Assembly: GCA_019746975.1 (NCBI GenBank)
Contig: JAIERK010000129.1
Location: 91,395 to 155,394, forward strand
Length of the DNA stretch: 64,000 bases
Reading direction: 5' to 3'
From: Candidatus Obscuribacterales bacterium
GTDB taxonomy: Bacteria; Cyanobacteriota; Vampirovibrionia; Obscuribacterales; Obscuribacteraceae
The translations under genes and the position numbers were made by a program. Positions 36,759-48,300 of this stretch are shown here, piece by piece. A model generated the notes under the pieces. It saw only the letters and a list, made by a program, of their open reading frames with translations. It was not told where the DNA came from and searched no databases. Positions within the stretch are counted from its first letter, which is position 1; every line of letters begins with the position of its first letter.

Positions 36759-39700
36759 TTAGCGCCATCCACCGCGACGCTGTTGTGGATAGTACCGCCA
36801 CTGTGGTTGTGGCTGGGGATAAGGATAGGGCTGCGGTTGAGGATAGCCTCCTCCTCCGCTGTTGTCCCATGGCTGCGGTTGCGGTTGAGGCTGATAGCCC
36901 CCTCCACCATCTCCCGGCGTGTCTCTATAAGGCTGGAACTGTCGGCTCTTATTGCCGCCACCATCGTTCCAATCATTGGAATCCGCGGTGGGTTTGATCA
37001 TGCCTTTGATAGTGCTGTCGGACTCGAGCCTGTACTTCCTTTGTTTTACAAGCTCATTAACCTGCTTTTCGGCGCTCTTGTCGCCCTTGGCCCAGGCTTC
37101 CAGATTGGAGATGCGAGCGACAATTCTGTCGTCGTATTCACCGTGTTGGTTATCCTGGATGACGCACCACTGGCCTTCAACCTGTTTGAGGTGCATTGAC
37201 TTCATGTGACCGGGGCTATAGTTAAGTACAGTGCCCTTCTCGAGCAATGTCTTTCGTATGTCGCCGTCGATCAAAGTTCCTTTTCCGTGATCGCCCATTT
37301 TGACGTCACAAGGTGAGTCACCTGTGACCATCTTCATGATCTCGGCATTACCCGTATACCAGCGGTTGCCGGTAGTGGTGAATGAATTGTGAGTGCCACC
37401 ATCGAGGGCGCCAGGACTCTGACCTCTACCACCGATTACAGGCAGTGTATAGTCGAAGATCTTGCCTAGCGGACTACGATCGCCGTCGCACTGACGCATC
37501 ATATTGCCCTGTCTGTCCCATCGATCCAGAGCTTTGCTTATGCTCCAACCAGTCTCCTGGTATCCATCCGGGAATTTCAGATAGTCCTTCGAGAAGCTCA
37601 CCGTCTTAGGCTGATCGCCTTTTTCACCACTGTTCTTCGTCGTGTAGCTACCGGTCAACGACACTTGCTTCAACAGATCAGCCATGTGCTCAGGACGTTG
37701 GGTCATACCCCAGATGTGAGCAGCCTGAATCCAGCATGTACCATGACCTTGTGAGTCTTGTCCGCCCATCGAGACGGCTCCCTGGTCCATAGTGGTCGTG
37801 TCCTGTGCGTGGAATAAGAAATTCTCGGCAAGGAAAGCACGTTGGCTCTTACTGAAGAATGTGCCTGAATCGTCGCTGTTGACCATCTGAGCGAGATTGT
37901 CATAAGTCCTCGAGATAGAGTTGCTGACTTCCTCATCAACTTTTTCGGCGCCTGTTACTCCGGCCAACTTTCGAGCAGTGGCACGATCGGCCATTCGAGA
38001 TTCAAAGGCCTTCATCATCTCGTCCATTCGCTTGAGCCGGGGCTCATCGAGATTTTTCTCCATTGTCTCGAGCAGATTGAGGCGAGCTTCTTCAGCAGAC
38101 CCGGACAATCCGCCATCACCGGCGGTGAGTCCTTGAATTCGGGGCTTGTCCCCTGGCTTCGAGTCTTTGGTGGTGTACTCGTACTCACCATCAGGCTTGA
38201 TCTCGCCAATCTTGCGAGGAGTCTTCGGTTTTCCTTTTTCCGTTTCGCTGTGGAAGTCTTCAGACAGCTTTCCGGAAGGATCAGCCTGGCGCTTCCAGGT
38301 TGTCGATTTCTCGCCTTCTTTTGTTTGTCTCGTATCGGTCACTTGGGCGAGTTGCTTGGTGGCACCGTCACCTATGTAGTCGAAGCTCCTCGACATACCG
38401 TTAGGCTTGATCGACTTGCGCAAGGTATTGTCGGCATCGTGCTCAAGTCTTAAACCATTGGAGCGCTCGGTGACATTCTTAGCGACCTTGCCATCTGCAC
38501 CTTTGATTGTGTACTGCAGATCACCTGCTTCGCTGAGCTTGGCGCCTTCTACCTTCTCACCTGTTTTCAAAGAAGGTGGGAAGAGAGTTTTTGATTCGCC
38601 CTTGGAATTGGTTTCGCTGACTCCGGTGATCGCTCCTTTTGCATCCTTCTGAAATGTGCGCGTCACATCGCCGAATTGCACCTTGGAGAGCTGACCCTGG
38701 TTGTCGTAGATGAGCTTGCTTCCGTCCTTCTTGCCGACAATCTCTTCACCGGCGAGAGTTCGTGTTCTCGTATCACCCTTGGCGTCGGTGTAGCTGAGTT
38801 CGCCTTTTTCGTTGAACTTCAGATCCTTGCGAGCATCTGTCTCGTACGGAGAGTCTGACTTCCAATTGCCGTCAGTGCCCTTAGTCCACGTAGTGCGCTG
38901 CTTGCTAGCTCCATCGAACACGGAGATCTGCGTGTTGTCATTGTTGGTGAACGCGACACTGCTGCCGTCGCCACGTTTGACATAGCGGGTCTGACCGCCT
39001 TCACTCGCCACCAAGCCGTTATTTTCGGTTGCGGCGATACTGACTCTGGTGCCGTTACCAAGGAACGCATAATTTTCCTTGCCACCACCATCACTACCAC
39101 CCAATCTCTGTACCACATGCACGCCGTCATCTGTAACGGCGAATTCACCTTGCATGTTGACGATCTGACCCTGTCCTGTGCGTCCCGACCAATTGGCGGA
39201 TTCCGGCGCGGACCGTGACCAGGTCGCGCTCTGCCCATTCTGCTTATCGGTAACAGAGTAGGATTTAATTTTCGTCGTACCTTCAAAATACTCGTAATCA
39301 CGCTTGAATCTGTCATTCTCGATGGACTTGAAGCGACCTTTTTCGTCCATCTTGACGTCGGCCTTCCATGGCGTATTCGACTTGCCGTCACCTTGTGGAG
39401 CCAGAGATGCTGTCTTGCGCTCGCCCTTGCTGTCGGTGTATTCATATGAGCCGTTGTCGAGAGGTTTTACATTCTCGCGGGTCTCTGTTGAACCAGCTGG
39501 CTGCGTTTTGGTAAATTTGTCGGATAGTGCGCCCGTAGGAAGAACTTGACGAGTCCAAGTCTCAGTTCGCTCTCCACCGGGAGTCTTCACTTTGTCGGAA
39601 ACCTGCAAAACTTCTTTGCCGGATTCGTCATACTTATAGGTACGAAGTGTCCCGTCTGGAAGTCTGGCTGTCTCGATATTGCCCTTAGCGTCACGAGTAG

Positions 39701-40451
39701 TCTCGACCTGAACCTTCGGTGGAGCGGGACGGGTGTCTGCGCCAGGACCGGCATCGCGCTTGGGTGGCGCTACTTGTGGGCGCTCTACTGAAATTTTTCC
39801 TTGGGGAGATTCAACCTGCCAGGGCTGAGTCGGGCTGTTACGTAGCGCGAAGTCTCCGTTGTCACGCAGATCGAACTCACCGGCGAGCGGAAGTTCGAGA
39901 GTCCCTGCTTTCATGTACCATTTGCCGTCATCCTTTTTGACGTAATTCTTGGTGCCCTGGCTGTCCGTCTGACTAACGCCGACGAACCCTTTGTTGGCAT
40001 CGTGAGTGAATTCTCTCTTTTTACCATCAGGGTAAACGACGCTGTCTACCTTCTTGTCGGCATTGCGGTGAACGTTCGGCGGATCACCGGGTGCCTGCGG
40101 CGCGTCCGGTGCTTTTTTGTCACCCTTCTCGCCCTTCTTATCACCACCCTCGGTGCTAGGCTTGGGCTTGTCTCCCTTAGGAAACGCTTTGTCAAGGACC
40201 TGATCCCAGTTGCCTGGGACGTCAGGGAGGAAGAGATCGGTCCCTTCCGATAACTTGACGCGAGGAATGTTGCCGGGAGGCGGAGCGTCAGGCTGCGTGC
40301 CTGACTTGTCATCCTTCTTCGGCGCATCCTTGTTGTCGTCTCGCTTGAGATCGGTACCGGGCTTAAACGTGTTGAAGTCCGGAGCAAAAATATTGTCTAG
40401 AATAACCGGCTTTTTCGGAGCATCCGGTTGTCTTTCGAGCGGTTCACCCAT
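36759..40451 (-). CDS. Giant RHS/YD-like repeat protein with C-terminal papain-like domain
   Basis: A 1230-residue protein. Residues 1-130 are a charged, Pro/Lys/Asp-rich linker without a recognisable signal peptide. Residues about 130-800 consist of repeated strand units such as DGTLRTYKYDESGKEVLQV and NDRFKRDYEYFEGTTKIKSYSV, similar to the YD units of RHS shells. After a helical linker, residues about 890-1120 look like a cysteine peptidase: GQDSQGHGTCWIQAAHIWGM with Cys906, a His at 1082 or 1087 (GHMKSMHL) and WCVIQDN with Asn1101, in the order Cys-His-Asn of papain. The last 70 residues are Gly/Pro/Gln/Tyr-rich (PQPQPQPW). It could be a delivered effector or a surface protease; no delivery genes are adjacent, so this is inference. 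Confidence 0.55.
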   Translation of the reverse strand: MGEPLERQPDAPKKPVILDNIFAPDFNTFKPGTDLKRDDNKDAPKKDDKSGTQPDAPPPGNIPRVKLSEGTDLFLPDVPGNWDQVLDKAFPKGDKPKPSTEGGDKKGEKGDKKAPDAPQAPGDPPNVHRNADKKVDSVVYPDGKKREFTHDANKGFVGVSQTDSQGTKNYVKKDDGKWYMKAGTLELPLAGEFDLRDNGDFALRNSPTQPWQVESPQGKISVERPQVAPPKRDAGPGADTRPAPPKVQVETTRDAKGNIETARLPDGTLRTYKYDESGKEVLQVSDKVKTPGGERTETWTRQVLPTGALSDKFTKTQPAGSTETRENVKPLDNGSYEYTDSKGERKTASLAPQGDGKSNTPWKADVKMDEKGRFKSIENDRFKRDYEYFEGTTKIKSYSVTDKQNGQSATWSRSAPESANWSGRTGQGQIVNMQGEFAVTDDGVHVVQRLGGSDGGGKENYAFLGNGTRVSIAATENNGLVASEGGQTRYVKRGDGSSVAFTNNDNTQISVFDGASKQRTTWTKGTDGNWKSDSPYETDARKDLKFNEKGELSYTDAKGDTRTRTLAGEEIVGKKDGSKLIYDNQGQLSKVQFGDVTRTFQKDAKGAITGVSETNSKGESKTLFPPSLKTGEKVEGAKLSEAGDLQYTIKGADGKVAKNVTERSNGLRLEHDADNTLRKSIKPNGMSRSFDYIGDGATKQLAQVTDTRQTKEGEKSTTWKRQADPSGKLSEDFHSETEKGKPKTPRKIGEIKPDGEYEYTTKDSKPGDKPRIQGLTAGDGGLSGSAEEARLNLLETMEKNLDEPRLKRMDEMMKAFESRMADRATARKLAGVTGAEKVDEEVSNSISRTYDNLAQMVNSDDSGTFFSKSQRAFLAENFLFHAQDTTTMDQGAVSMGGQDSQGHGTCWIQAAHIWGMTQRPEHMADLLKQVSLTGSYTTKNSGEKGDQPKTVSFSKDYLKFPDGYQETGWSISKALDRWDRQGNMMRQCDGDRSPLGKIFDYTLPVIGGRGQSPGALDGGTHNSFTTTGNRWYTGNAEIMKMVTGDSPCDVKMGDHGKGTLIDGDIRKTLLEKGTVLNYSPGHMKSMHLKQVEGQWCVIQDNQHGEYDDRIVARISNLEAWAKGDKSAEKQVNELVKQRKYRLESDSTIKGMIKPTADSNDWNDGGGNKSRQFQPYRDTPGDGGGGYQPQPQPQPWDNSGGGGYPQPQPYPYPQPQPQWRYYPQQRRGGWR

Positions 40452-41002
40452 GTAAACAAATTCCTCGTAGGAAAAGAAAGAACGAACGACCTCTTTTTGG
40501 CCGCACCCCTTCGTTCCGAATCACACGAAGCTGCAGTCGTCGCCTGGCAACTCCGGGTCATTTCCCTGGTATCGCACTAATCGTCTATGGCACTTTGAAA
40601 GGTTGATAGTAAGTTGAAAGGAGAAGGAAAAGGAGAAGTTGCTGCGTTGCTGCTGAAGAAACTGGGGCTATCAACGAATATCATCAGTGCTATCGGATCA
40701 CTCGATCGCTTCACCCGCATGAAAGCGTATCTTTGTGCAAATTTATTGTGCCACCGAATTTGATGCTTTGACAAGTTAATTGGATGCAAAAACCGCACCA
40801 AAACCCGTAATATCAAAATCTCTCTACGTATTCCTCCCACCTTTTCGTTTGAATAGTCAAAATGGAGTTTGAAAAATCGGTTAGCAAATCCAAAAACCAG
40901 TTCCAGAAGGCAGATCGCCGAATCTTCATGACAAGCCAGGTCTTGTGATATTTCTGCAGATATACACAGAAGGCACTGTGCATATACACATTACTTCTCG
41001 CG
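40452..41002. other. 551-bp gap with possible gene remnant
   Basis: No intact gene. A plus-strand frame from a TTG at 40614 to TGA at 40763 reads KGEGKGEVAALLLKKLG followed by a short helical tail, reminiscent of the C-terminal DUF4351-like tail of Rpn/transposase-like proteins; without the rest, this is at best a remnant. The minus-strand side upstream of 40451 must hold the promoter of the large RHS-like gene. Nothing else is visible. Confidence 0.25.
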
Positions 41003-41512
41003 CTAACTTGCGCTTGTATTTGCAATATCAAAGCGATTTTTCACTTGATTCCAGAGAAACAAGATGACCGTTCCAAGAGCGATTCCAAATGCGTCTACTC
41101 CGACGTCAGACCAGTTAGAGCTGCGCCCTGGCACAAAACTCTGATGCCATTCATCAGAGGCGGCGTACAAGACCGTCAGAATAAAGGCCAGGACCGTGAG
41201 TTGAGTCGACGCGCCCTGCGTGCAATTGGCGACACTACTGATAGTATCACTCACATTTTGCTCATTTTCATCGTGACGACGAGCTACCGCAAATCGAATA
41301 AGCCAGAAAAGGATCATGTATTCGCTTACGTGGCCAAGCTTTCGCACAGGCACGTTGTAACCACCGAGATACTTTTCGGTTGCTCTTCCGGAATACGGCT
41401 GGTGTGAAAATGCAAAAATGATAATCATCCAGATCGCCACACACATCCAGCGGAACGAACGGCTCCGCAGTTTCACAAAATTTTCAACGAATCTCAATAT
41501 ACTCATTGCCAT
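41003..41512 (-). CDS. VanZ-like membrane protein
   Basis: A 169-residue protein with four hydrophobic helices. It carries the VanZ family features: WMIIIFAFSHQP after helix one, KLGHVSEYMILFWLI (His and Glu), and the AASDEWHQSFVPGRSSNWSDVGVDAFGIALG segment with the conserved DE-H-Q-PGR-D residues. VanZ itself gives low-level teicoplanin resistance, but most VanZ-like proteins have no assigned role. Probably a single gene; resistance should not be inferred from this alone. Confidence 0.88.
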   Translation of the reverse strand: MAMSILRFVENFVKLRSRSFRWMCVAIWMIIIFAFSHQPYSGRATEKYLGGYNVPVRKLGHVSEYMILFWLIRFAVARRHDENEQNVSDTISSVANCTQGASTQLTVLAFILTVLYAASDEWHQSFVPGRSSNWSDVGVDAFGIALGTVILFLWNQVKNRFDIANTSAS

Positions 41513-41562
41513 AGCGGAAGAACCTACCTTACCGTACGTCGCCCTTCTTGACTCTGTCGGCT

Positions 41563-42171
41563 TTAGCTATTCGCGACTCGAGGCTTCGAATTGCGTTTGC
41601 TTCCGCCGACAGAGACTGAGGGGTGATTTCGAACTGTGAAACGCCAGGGCCGATCCTGCGCAACGGACAGCCCAATCCGAGTACTTACTTCAACATCTTC
41701 GGAACTTGTGGAGCTGCTCTTAGAGAGCCACAGAGGAGAGCCTGCGTCCATCAGATTGACGCCGTTGTGGGAGCGGTCGATGCTCCATTCCCGGCATAGC
41801 TTTCCTGGTCCATTGGTACCCTCTGCACCTATCGCACGAATCAGCACTGCACCTGCGGTATGCTCGGCCTCAGTTACTACATTGAGGCAGTTATACATGC
41901 CGTATATAAAGTAAACATAGGCGAACCCACCAGGTCCGAACATGACCGAGCAACGTGGCGTTTTGCCGCGAAAGGCATGGCAAGCCGGATCATCTTGTGT
42001 GTAGGCTTCGGTCTCTACAATAGGTCCGGAAAGTACCGTGCCATCTTCGAGCCTCCGAACCAACGTGACGCCAAGAAGCTCTCGAGCCACCGTGACCGTA
42101 TCGCGCAGAAAAAACTCTGGCGGCAAAGTCTCCAGATATTCAGATATTTTGATCTTTCGACCTGTTGCCAT
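41563..42171 (-). CDS. 3-methyladenine DNA glycosylase, AAG/MPG family
   Basis: A 202-residue base-excision repair enzyme. It contains FFLRDTVTVARELLGVTLVRRLEDG, the catalytic/recognition stretch GPIVETEAYTQDDPACHAFRGKTPR with the general-base Glu, the Tyr-rich VMFGPGGFAYVYFIYGMYNCLNVV that intercalates at damaged bases, and the AVLIRAIGAEGTNGPGKLC loop. It removes alkylated purines such as 3-methyladenine. Length is usual for the family. It lies 50 bp upstream of the vanZ-like gene on the same strand, so the two may be cotranscribed. Confidence 0.94.
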   Translation of the reverse strand: MATGRKIKISEYLETLPPEFFLRDTVTVARELLGVTLVRRLEDGTVLSGPIVETEAYTQDDPACHAFRGKTPRCSVMFGPGGFAYVYFIYGMYNCLNVVTEAEHTAGAVLIRAIGAEGTNGPGKLCREWSIDRSHNGVNLMDAGSPLWLSKSSSTSSEDVEVSTRIGLSVAQDRPWRFTVRNHPSVSVGGSKRNSKPRVANS

Positions 42172-42396
42172 AGATGCTCAGGCGGTCCGCCTCTCTTCAA
42201 AATTCCCACATTCGTCATGTCGTTTCATCATAAAAGACCGTCTTTAGAAAGCTGTTAATTCATGACTTCACCACGTCACGCCTATGTAAATTGATCATAT
42301 GTAATAAGAGCCGATAAAGCTCAACGAGTTGAGGGTATATTTAACTGTCTGTTAGACTCAAAAAGGGGTGTTTGTAAGCAGAACAAACATTATGAA

Positions 42397-45300
42397 GTGG
42401 GCGAATTTAATAGCATCGACAACTTAGAATCACAGACGCAGTCAAAGAGTGAGTTTCTTGATGCGATCCGTCGCCATATTTGTCAAATACTCGGATTTGA
42501 CTATGGTTTCATCGACATTATCAGCGGACATGAGATTAGTAATGTCGCCAAGTTTTGCTTTGAGGATGAAGACGATGTCGCCGGCGAATTTGTCGAGTCC
42601 CTGGTCGATGAGAACAAGCAACCGGTAACGGTGGCAAACACATTGGTTGCGCAGAAGGTGAAGCAGACTAGAAAGGTCTGGGTCGGTAAAGCCTTTGCAC
42701 AAGAAGACATCGAAAAAGGTATCGAAGAAGAGAGCGAAGGCTTTCCATACATCATAGTCCCCGTGCTGGATACCATCGGCTCCGGGGAGGTCACAGGGCT
42801 TATTCGTGTTATCTCTTTTGATGGCAGCAGAGAGAACACATCGCAAGACTTGACCACTTTGAAGTTGATGGGCGAGCACCTCGCCAGTCGTACCGGTCTG
42901 TTCGGCAATGTAAATCTGACCGCGACTGTATCAAAGCAGCAGGGTCAGCCGACCGATCGAGATCATGTTCTTGTAGTTCACTCAAATCGCCTTGTTCGGA
43001 GACGCTTTAACCGAATTCTCGGTAGCGGCTATTATGTCTCGGAAGCAGAAACAGGAGAGAGAGCGCTTGAATACATCGATCACAATCGAGTCGATGTCAT
43101 ACTGCTGGACAGCGAACTGCAGGGAGCATCGGGTTTTGGATTCTGCAAAGTCTTGAAAGAAAGCTCCAATGCCAAACACATCCCTGTCATATTGGTTATC
43201 GCAGACAACAGCACCACCGCCCGCGTCGAGGGTCTGAACGTCGGAGCCGACGACTGCATCCCGGATTCGTGTCTGGATGCCGAGCTCGTAGCTCGCGTGC
43301 GTTCGTCGCTCAGACACAGAAAGACAGAACGAGAACTGGCCGTCCAACTTCAGTTGCTTGAAGACTACGCGCAACGACTGGAGAAAGCTCACGAACAGCT
43401 CTCAATCGATCGACAAACCACTATTCAGCGCAATTCGCAGCTCGAGCAGTTGAAGAGAGAAGGAGATGTCCAGAGACATCAAGATAATCTACTGCATCGA
43501 ATCAGCAACATGATTCGAAAATCGTTCAACATCCAGGAAAATCTCGAGGAGATGCTCGAGGCCTTATCCGGATGGTTTTCACTTGACTGTGCCTTCATCG
43601 TGATGCCCAACGAAGAAGAGCCGGAAGACACTCTCCGTGTCGAGTGCGTCTCCGATAAAAATTACAAAGTGGTGGCTTACGATCGGGATCTGGACATTTA
43701 TGAAGTGTTCAAAAAACACATGCAGAGCGAGCAAGCCATTATTTCCAACGACGCCTCAAGCGACCGCCGGCTCGATCCATTTCACAAGATCTTAAAGTCG
43801 GGCTTCACTGTTCAGTCGCTGTTTTTCATTCCAATAACATATGAACAGAAACTCCAGGGTCTCCTCGTTGGGTATAAGTGCGAGACTCGAGCCAATTGGA
43901 GCAGAATCAACGAATCCTTCATGAAGTCAGTCGTCGACCAGGTCGCAGTAGGTGTTGTCAACGCGAGGCTGTATGCACGCGTGCAAAGACAAGCCACTAC
44001 TGATGGTCTCACCGGTCTATATAACCACAGGACAGGGCAAGAAAAGTTAGCCGATCAACTCAAGCAGGCCGAGCGTTATGAACGCCGACTTTCAGTAATC
44101 ATGCTCGATGTTGATCATTTCAAATCGATCAATGACACCTACGGTCACCCAGCAGGCGACTCAGTTCTAAAAACGGTGGCTAGATTGATTCATCAGAACT
44201 GCCGCGACGTAGACATTGCGGTCAGATACGGCGGAGAGGAATTCCTTCTTGTACTTCCTGAGATCACTCAGGATGGTGCTGTAGTGGTGGCAGAAAGACT
44301 TCGCAATGCTTTAAAGCAAGAATCGATTGAACACGAAGAGCTCACAATCCGGATAACCAGCAGTCTTGGTGTGGCGTCATTCCCAGAAGACGCCGACAAT
44401 CAGCAAAGCTTGCTCGACCTGGCTGACAAATCGCTTTACCTGTCCAAGCGCTTGGGCCGAGATCAAGTACATACCGCAAGCGACCTCATGTTCGAGCCGG
44501 AGTCCGCAGCCGATGAAAAAACATCCGAAGCGGTCGCCAGCGATCTGAAGACTAAATCCGAAACAGGTAAGTTCACACCACCGACGATATCAGATGAAGC
44601 CCGCGAACACGAGGAGCTGGTTCCGGAAGTCGTCGATATGGTCAAGTCTCTGGCTGCATCGCTCTACGCAAAATCCGAGTATAACAAGCAACACCATCTA
44701 GAAGTCGCTCGTATGAGCGAACTGTTAGCGAAGGTTATGGGTCTATCCGCCCAGCAAGTCGAGCAGATTCGCGTAGCTGGACTGCTCCATGATGTAGGCG
44801 TCCTGCAGATACCTCAAGACTTGCTCCATAAAGAGGGCAAGCTCTCTGACGAAGAGAGAGAACTCGTTAATCAGCACGCCACGCTGGGCGCTCAGATGTT
44901 GCGCCCCGTCAGAGCACTGAAGGATATCTGCGAAATTCTCGAGAATCACCACGAGCGATGGGATGGCACGGGCTACCCTCGAGGCTTGAAAGGAGAGGAG
45001 ATCCCGCTTCCAGCTCGAATCGTTGGCATCGTGGACTCTTATCATGCCATGATCAGCGAACGCCCATATCGGCCGGCGATGACACACGATGAAGCCGTAA
45101 ATGTGCTCAAAGAGGGCGCCGGCAAGCAATGGGATCCCTTCCTGATAGAGATCTTCAGCGCAGTCATGAAGAGCATGCGTGAGACGACTCAAGAGGTTCA
45201 AGCGAAAGTCGCCCTGGCAGCCAGGAATGCCGTCAAGGGAAATGCACAGATAGCGACTGTCAAACCTGATTCACCCAAAGAAGACGAAAAGAAAGATGCC

Positions 45301-48300
45301 GAAAAGCAGAAGGACTCCCACGAAAAAGCCGAGTCCAACGAAGAAGTAACGATCGAGGCGTCAGAACAGCGCAGCGAACCGTCCAAGATCTCATCAATTA
45401 TTGGACCTGTGATTAAACCCATTGGACCGCGACTTGATGATGACGAAATTACGAGCCAGCGCAAACAAGCCTTGCGAATTTCGTCACCCAAGCAGCCCGA
45501 GGTACCCATGGCTGCTCTCGGTTTGCCAGCAGATGAAGAGACAGAGTCGCCTGCTGAGCCAGACGCTTCAGAGAAACATAAAGAACCAGTCGGACACTCC
45601 GTAGAATTAAAGCAAGCCGGAGCTGTTGAGCCGGTGGAAGAGGCAAAAGAGGTCGACGAGAAAGACAACGAGGATAAACCATCCAAGGTCGCCGTGGAGA
45701 AGGAATCTTCTATCGACGATACGGAGGTCAAGCCTGTTGTCGGTACGCCTGGAGTCTCCGACAAAGAGGAGCCAGCCGGTCATTCTACAGAGCCAACGAG
45801 CCCTGACGCCAGTCAATCCAAGGCTCCGACGGTTGCAGAACCAAGAGCCAGACGTGTAAGTCGAATTCCTCCAGATGCGCCTATACCAAGCACGCAAGAA
45901 CAACAGCCTGCGAAGCCGTTGGTGGATCAACCACCTAGGGCACCACATTTAGTATCAGGTCCAACGCTGCCGATTCCTGGTCAACCGGCTCCTGATGGTC
46001 CATCCTCGACCACTTCGTCGCTCCCTGCTCCTCCCGGACTATCGGATCTCTTGCCGTTCGGGCAGCCGGCGCCCGGTCCACCCGGACCGTCGGGTCAACA
46101 CCAGGGTCAGCAATCGATGCCCGGTCAACCAGGTCATGCATCAGACCAGTCAGGATCGCAGATGAGACCGTCCGATCCGCAAACCATACCAACTCCAGGT
46201 CAGCTGACACCAGGGCAAAATGCCCTGCTGTCCATTCCAGGCCAACCTGCATCGGTTCCGGGTCAACCGGGTCCCCTTTCAATTCCAGCTCAACCTGCTC
46301 TTTCTGCTCCTGGACAGCCGGGTCCTCTTTCGACTCCAGGTCAACCTGCTCTATCTACTCCGGGTCAACCTGGTCCATTTCCGATTCCTGGGCAGCCGAC
46401 TCTTTCTGCTCCGGGACAGCCTGCTCCGCTTTCGATCCCAGGTCAACCTGCTCTTTCTGCTCCGGGACAGCCTGCTCCGCTTTCGATCACAGGTCAACCT
46501 GCTCTTTCTGCTCCGGGACAGCCTGCTCCTCTTTCGATCCCAGGTCAACCTGCTCTTTCTGCTCCGGGACAGCCTGCTCCGCTTTCGATCACAGGTCAAC
46601 CTGCTCTTTCTGCTCCGGGACAGCCTGCTCCTCTTTCGATCCCAGGTCAACCTGCTCTTTCTGCTCCGGGACAGCCTGCTCCGCTTTCGATCCCAGGTCA
46701 ACCTGCTCTTTCTGCTCCGGGACAGCCTGCTGCTTTCTCAATGCCAGGTCAGCCGAGTCCTTTTTCGCCTCCAGGTCAGCCTGGGTCTGGTTCTGCTCCA
46801 GGTCAGCCGAATCCTCTTTCCGCTTCAGGTGAGCCCGCTCCCCTTCAGACTTCGGGTCAGCCTGCACCCTTTTCGGCTCCAGGTCAGCCGACCCCTCTCT
46901 CGATTCCAGGTCAGCCGGCGGCTCCCCCAATTCTCGGTCAACCAACACCCATGACAATTCCTGGGTCCCAAGCGCCTATGGGCTCGCCTCAGTCACCAAG
47001 ACCAGGTCAACCACTCACCAGTCAGCTGGGAATGCCGCCCGGAGAAGGTATCCCATCGCCCGGTCAGCCAGCTCCACAATCACTAGTAGGACCTCAACCG
47101 GATCCTCAATCGGGTTCACCATGGTCGCCGCCACCGCTCCCTGGGCTCTCGGGCTCTCCAGCACCCGGAGCACAACATCCTTATGTGCCGGACCAAGGCC
47201 GAATGCCGGCAGGACAGCCGAGCACACAGCCGACAGTCCCAGCCAGCGGCCTCCCACCTCATGGAGGAATGCCTCCGGCTCTTCCTGGTGGTCCGCCTAG
47301 ACCGACTGCATTTCAAGGATATCAGCCACCCAACAATCAAGAGCCCTTCGGTCAGTTGATTCATCGAGACACGCCTGGCCAGCAGGCTCCGACACGTCAG
47401 TCGGGAGAAATAGCCGGTCTCCCGGAAAAGACTGGTTTTGCAGTACCGACGAATACAACTGAGATGACTCAACCAGGCGCTCCGCAGATTCCGAGTCAAC
47501 AGCCCTCCGCGCCACCACCGCCGGCACCATCTGCTAACGGTCCTGCTCGACAGATCGGTGGACCTACAGCGCAACCATGGCCGCCAATTCCGACCAATCA
47601 GCCGCCGGCCGACCAGTTACCTCATCCACAACTACCACCCTCTCATCCGCGTAACTCGCCGGGGGTTTCATACACACACTTACAAGCTTTTCCTGGACCG
47701 CGCACCGGAGGACCGCCCCTGGCGCCACCCGGTTCGATTCGCAATCCGATGCAAGCCGAGATGGAAGAACGTCCAGCCCCGCTCCCTAGTGCGCAAGCAG
47801 CTCCGGGCAGTCCGGGTGCCGTATACACGAGCTTGCCGGCGATGCAGCCTGGCCCGGCAGCGGAATCTGGACCAAAGCCCACAGGTTACTTGCCTCCGCA
47901 GCCGACGCAAGAGCCCTTCCCGCAACAGCAAGCAGGCTACGCGATCGGACAGATGCCACCACAGGCGCTGCCAGGTGCTCTCGGACCAGGTACGGCACCA
48001 CCTGCAATTCAACCTATGGGTTATCCCAGACCGTATGCAGCGGGACATCCGATGGCTGCGCAAGACGCGCCATCTGCGCCCGGACAAGCGATGCAACAGC
48101 GCCCCGCAACGCCGGCACCGAATATGACACCACCCCTTCAGCCCGGGTCACAGGCACCGATACCAACTCAAGCACCAATACCGACACCACTATCGGCACC
48201 GCCCACGGCACCACAACAAGCGCCGTATCAGTCAGGGTTCCAAGCTGCAGCCAACGCACACGCGCAACGCATGGCCAGCGCTCCCGAAGTCAAACAACCA

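Noticed and set aside
46220..46954. Long open frame of 244 codons in another plus frame across the Pro/Gln repeat, and an antisense frame of 116 codons at 46351-46701
   Set aside because: The 51-bp unit is a multiple of three and lacks stops in several frames, so these are repeat by-products; the main frame continues a known domain protein.
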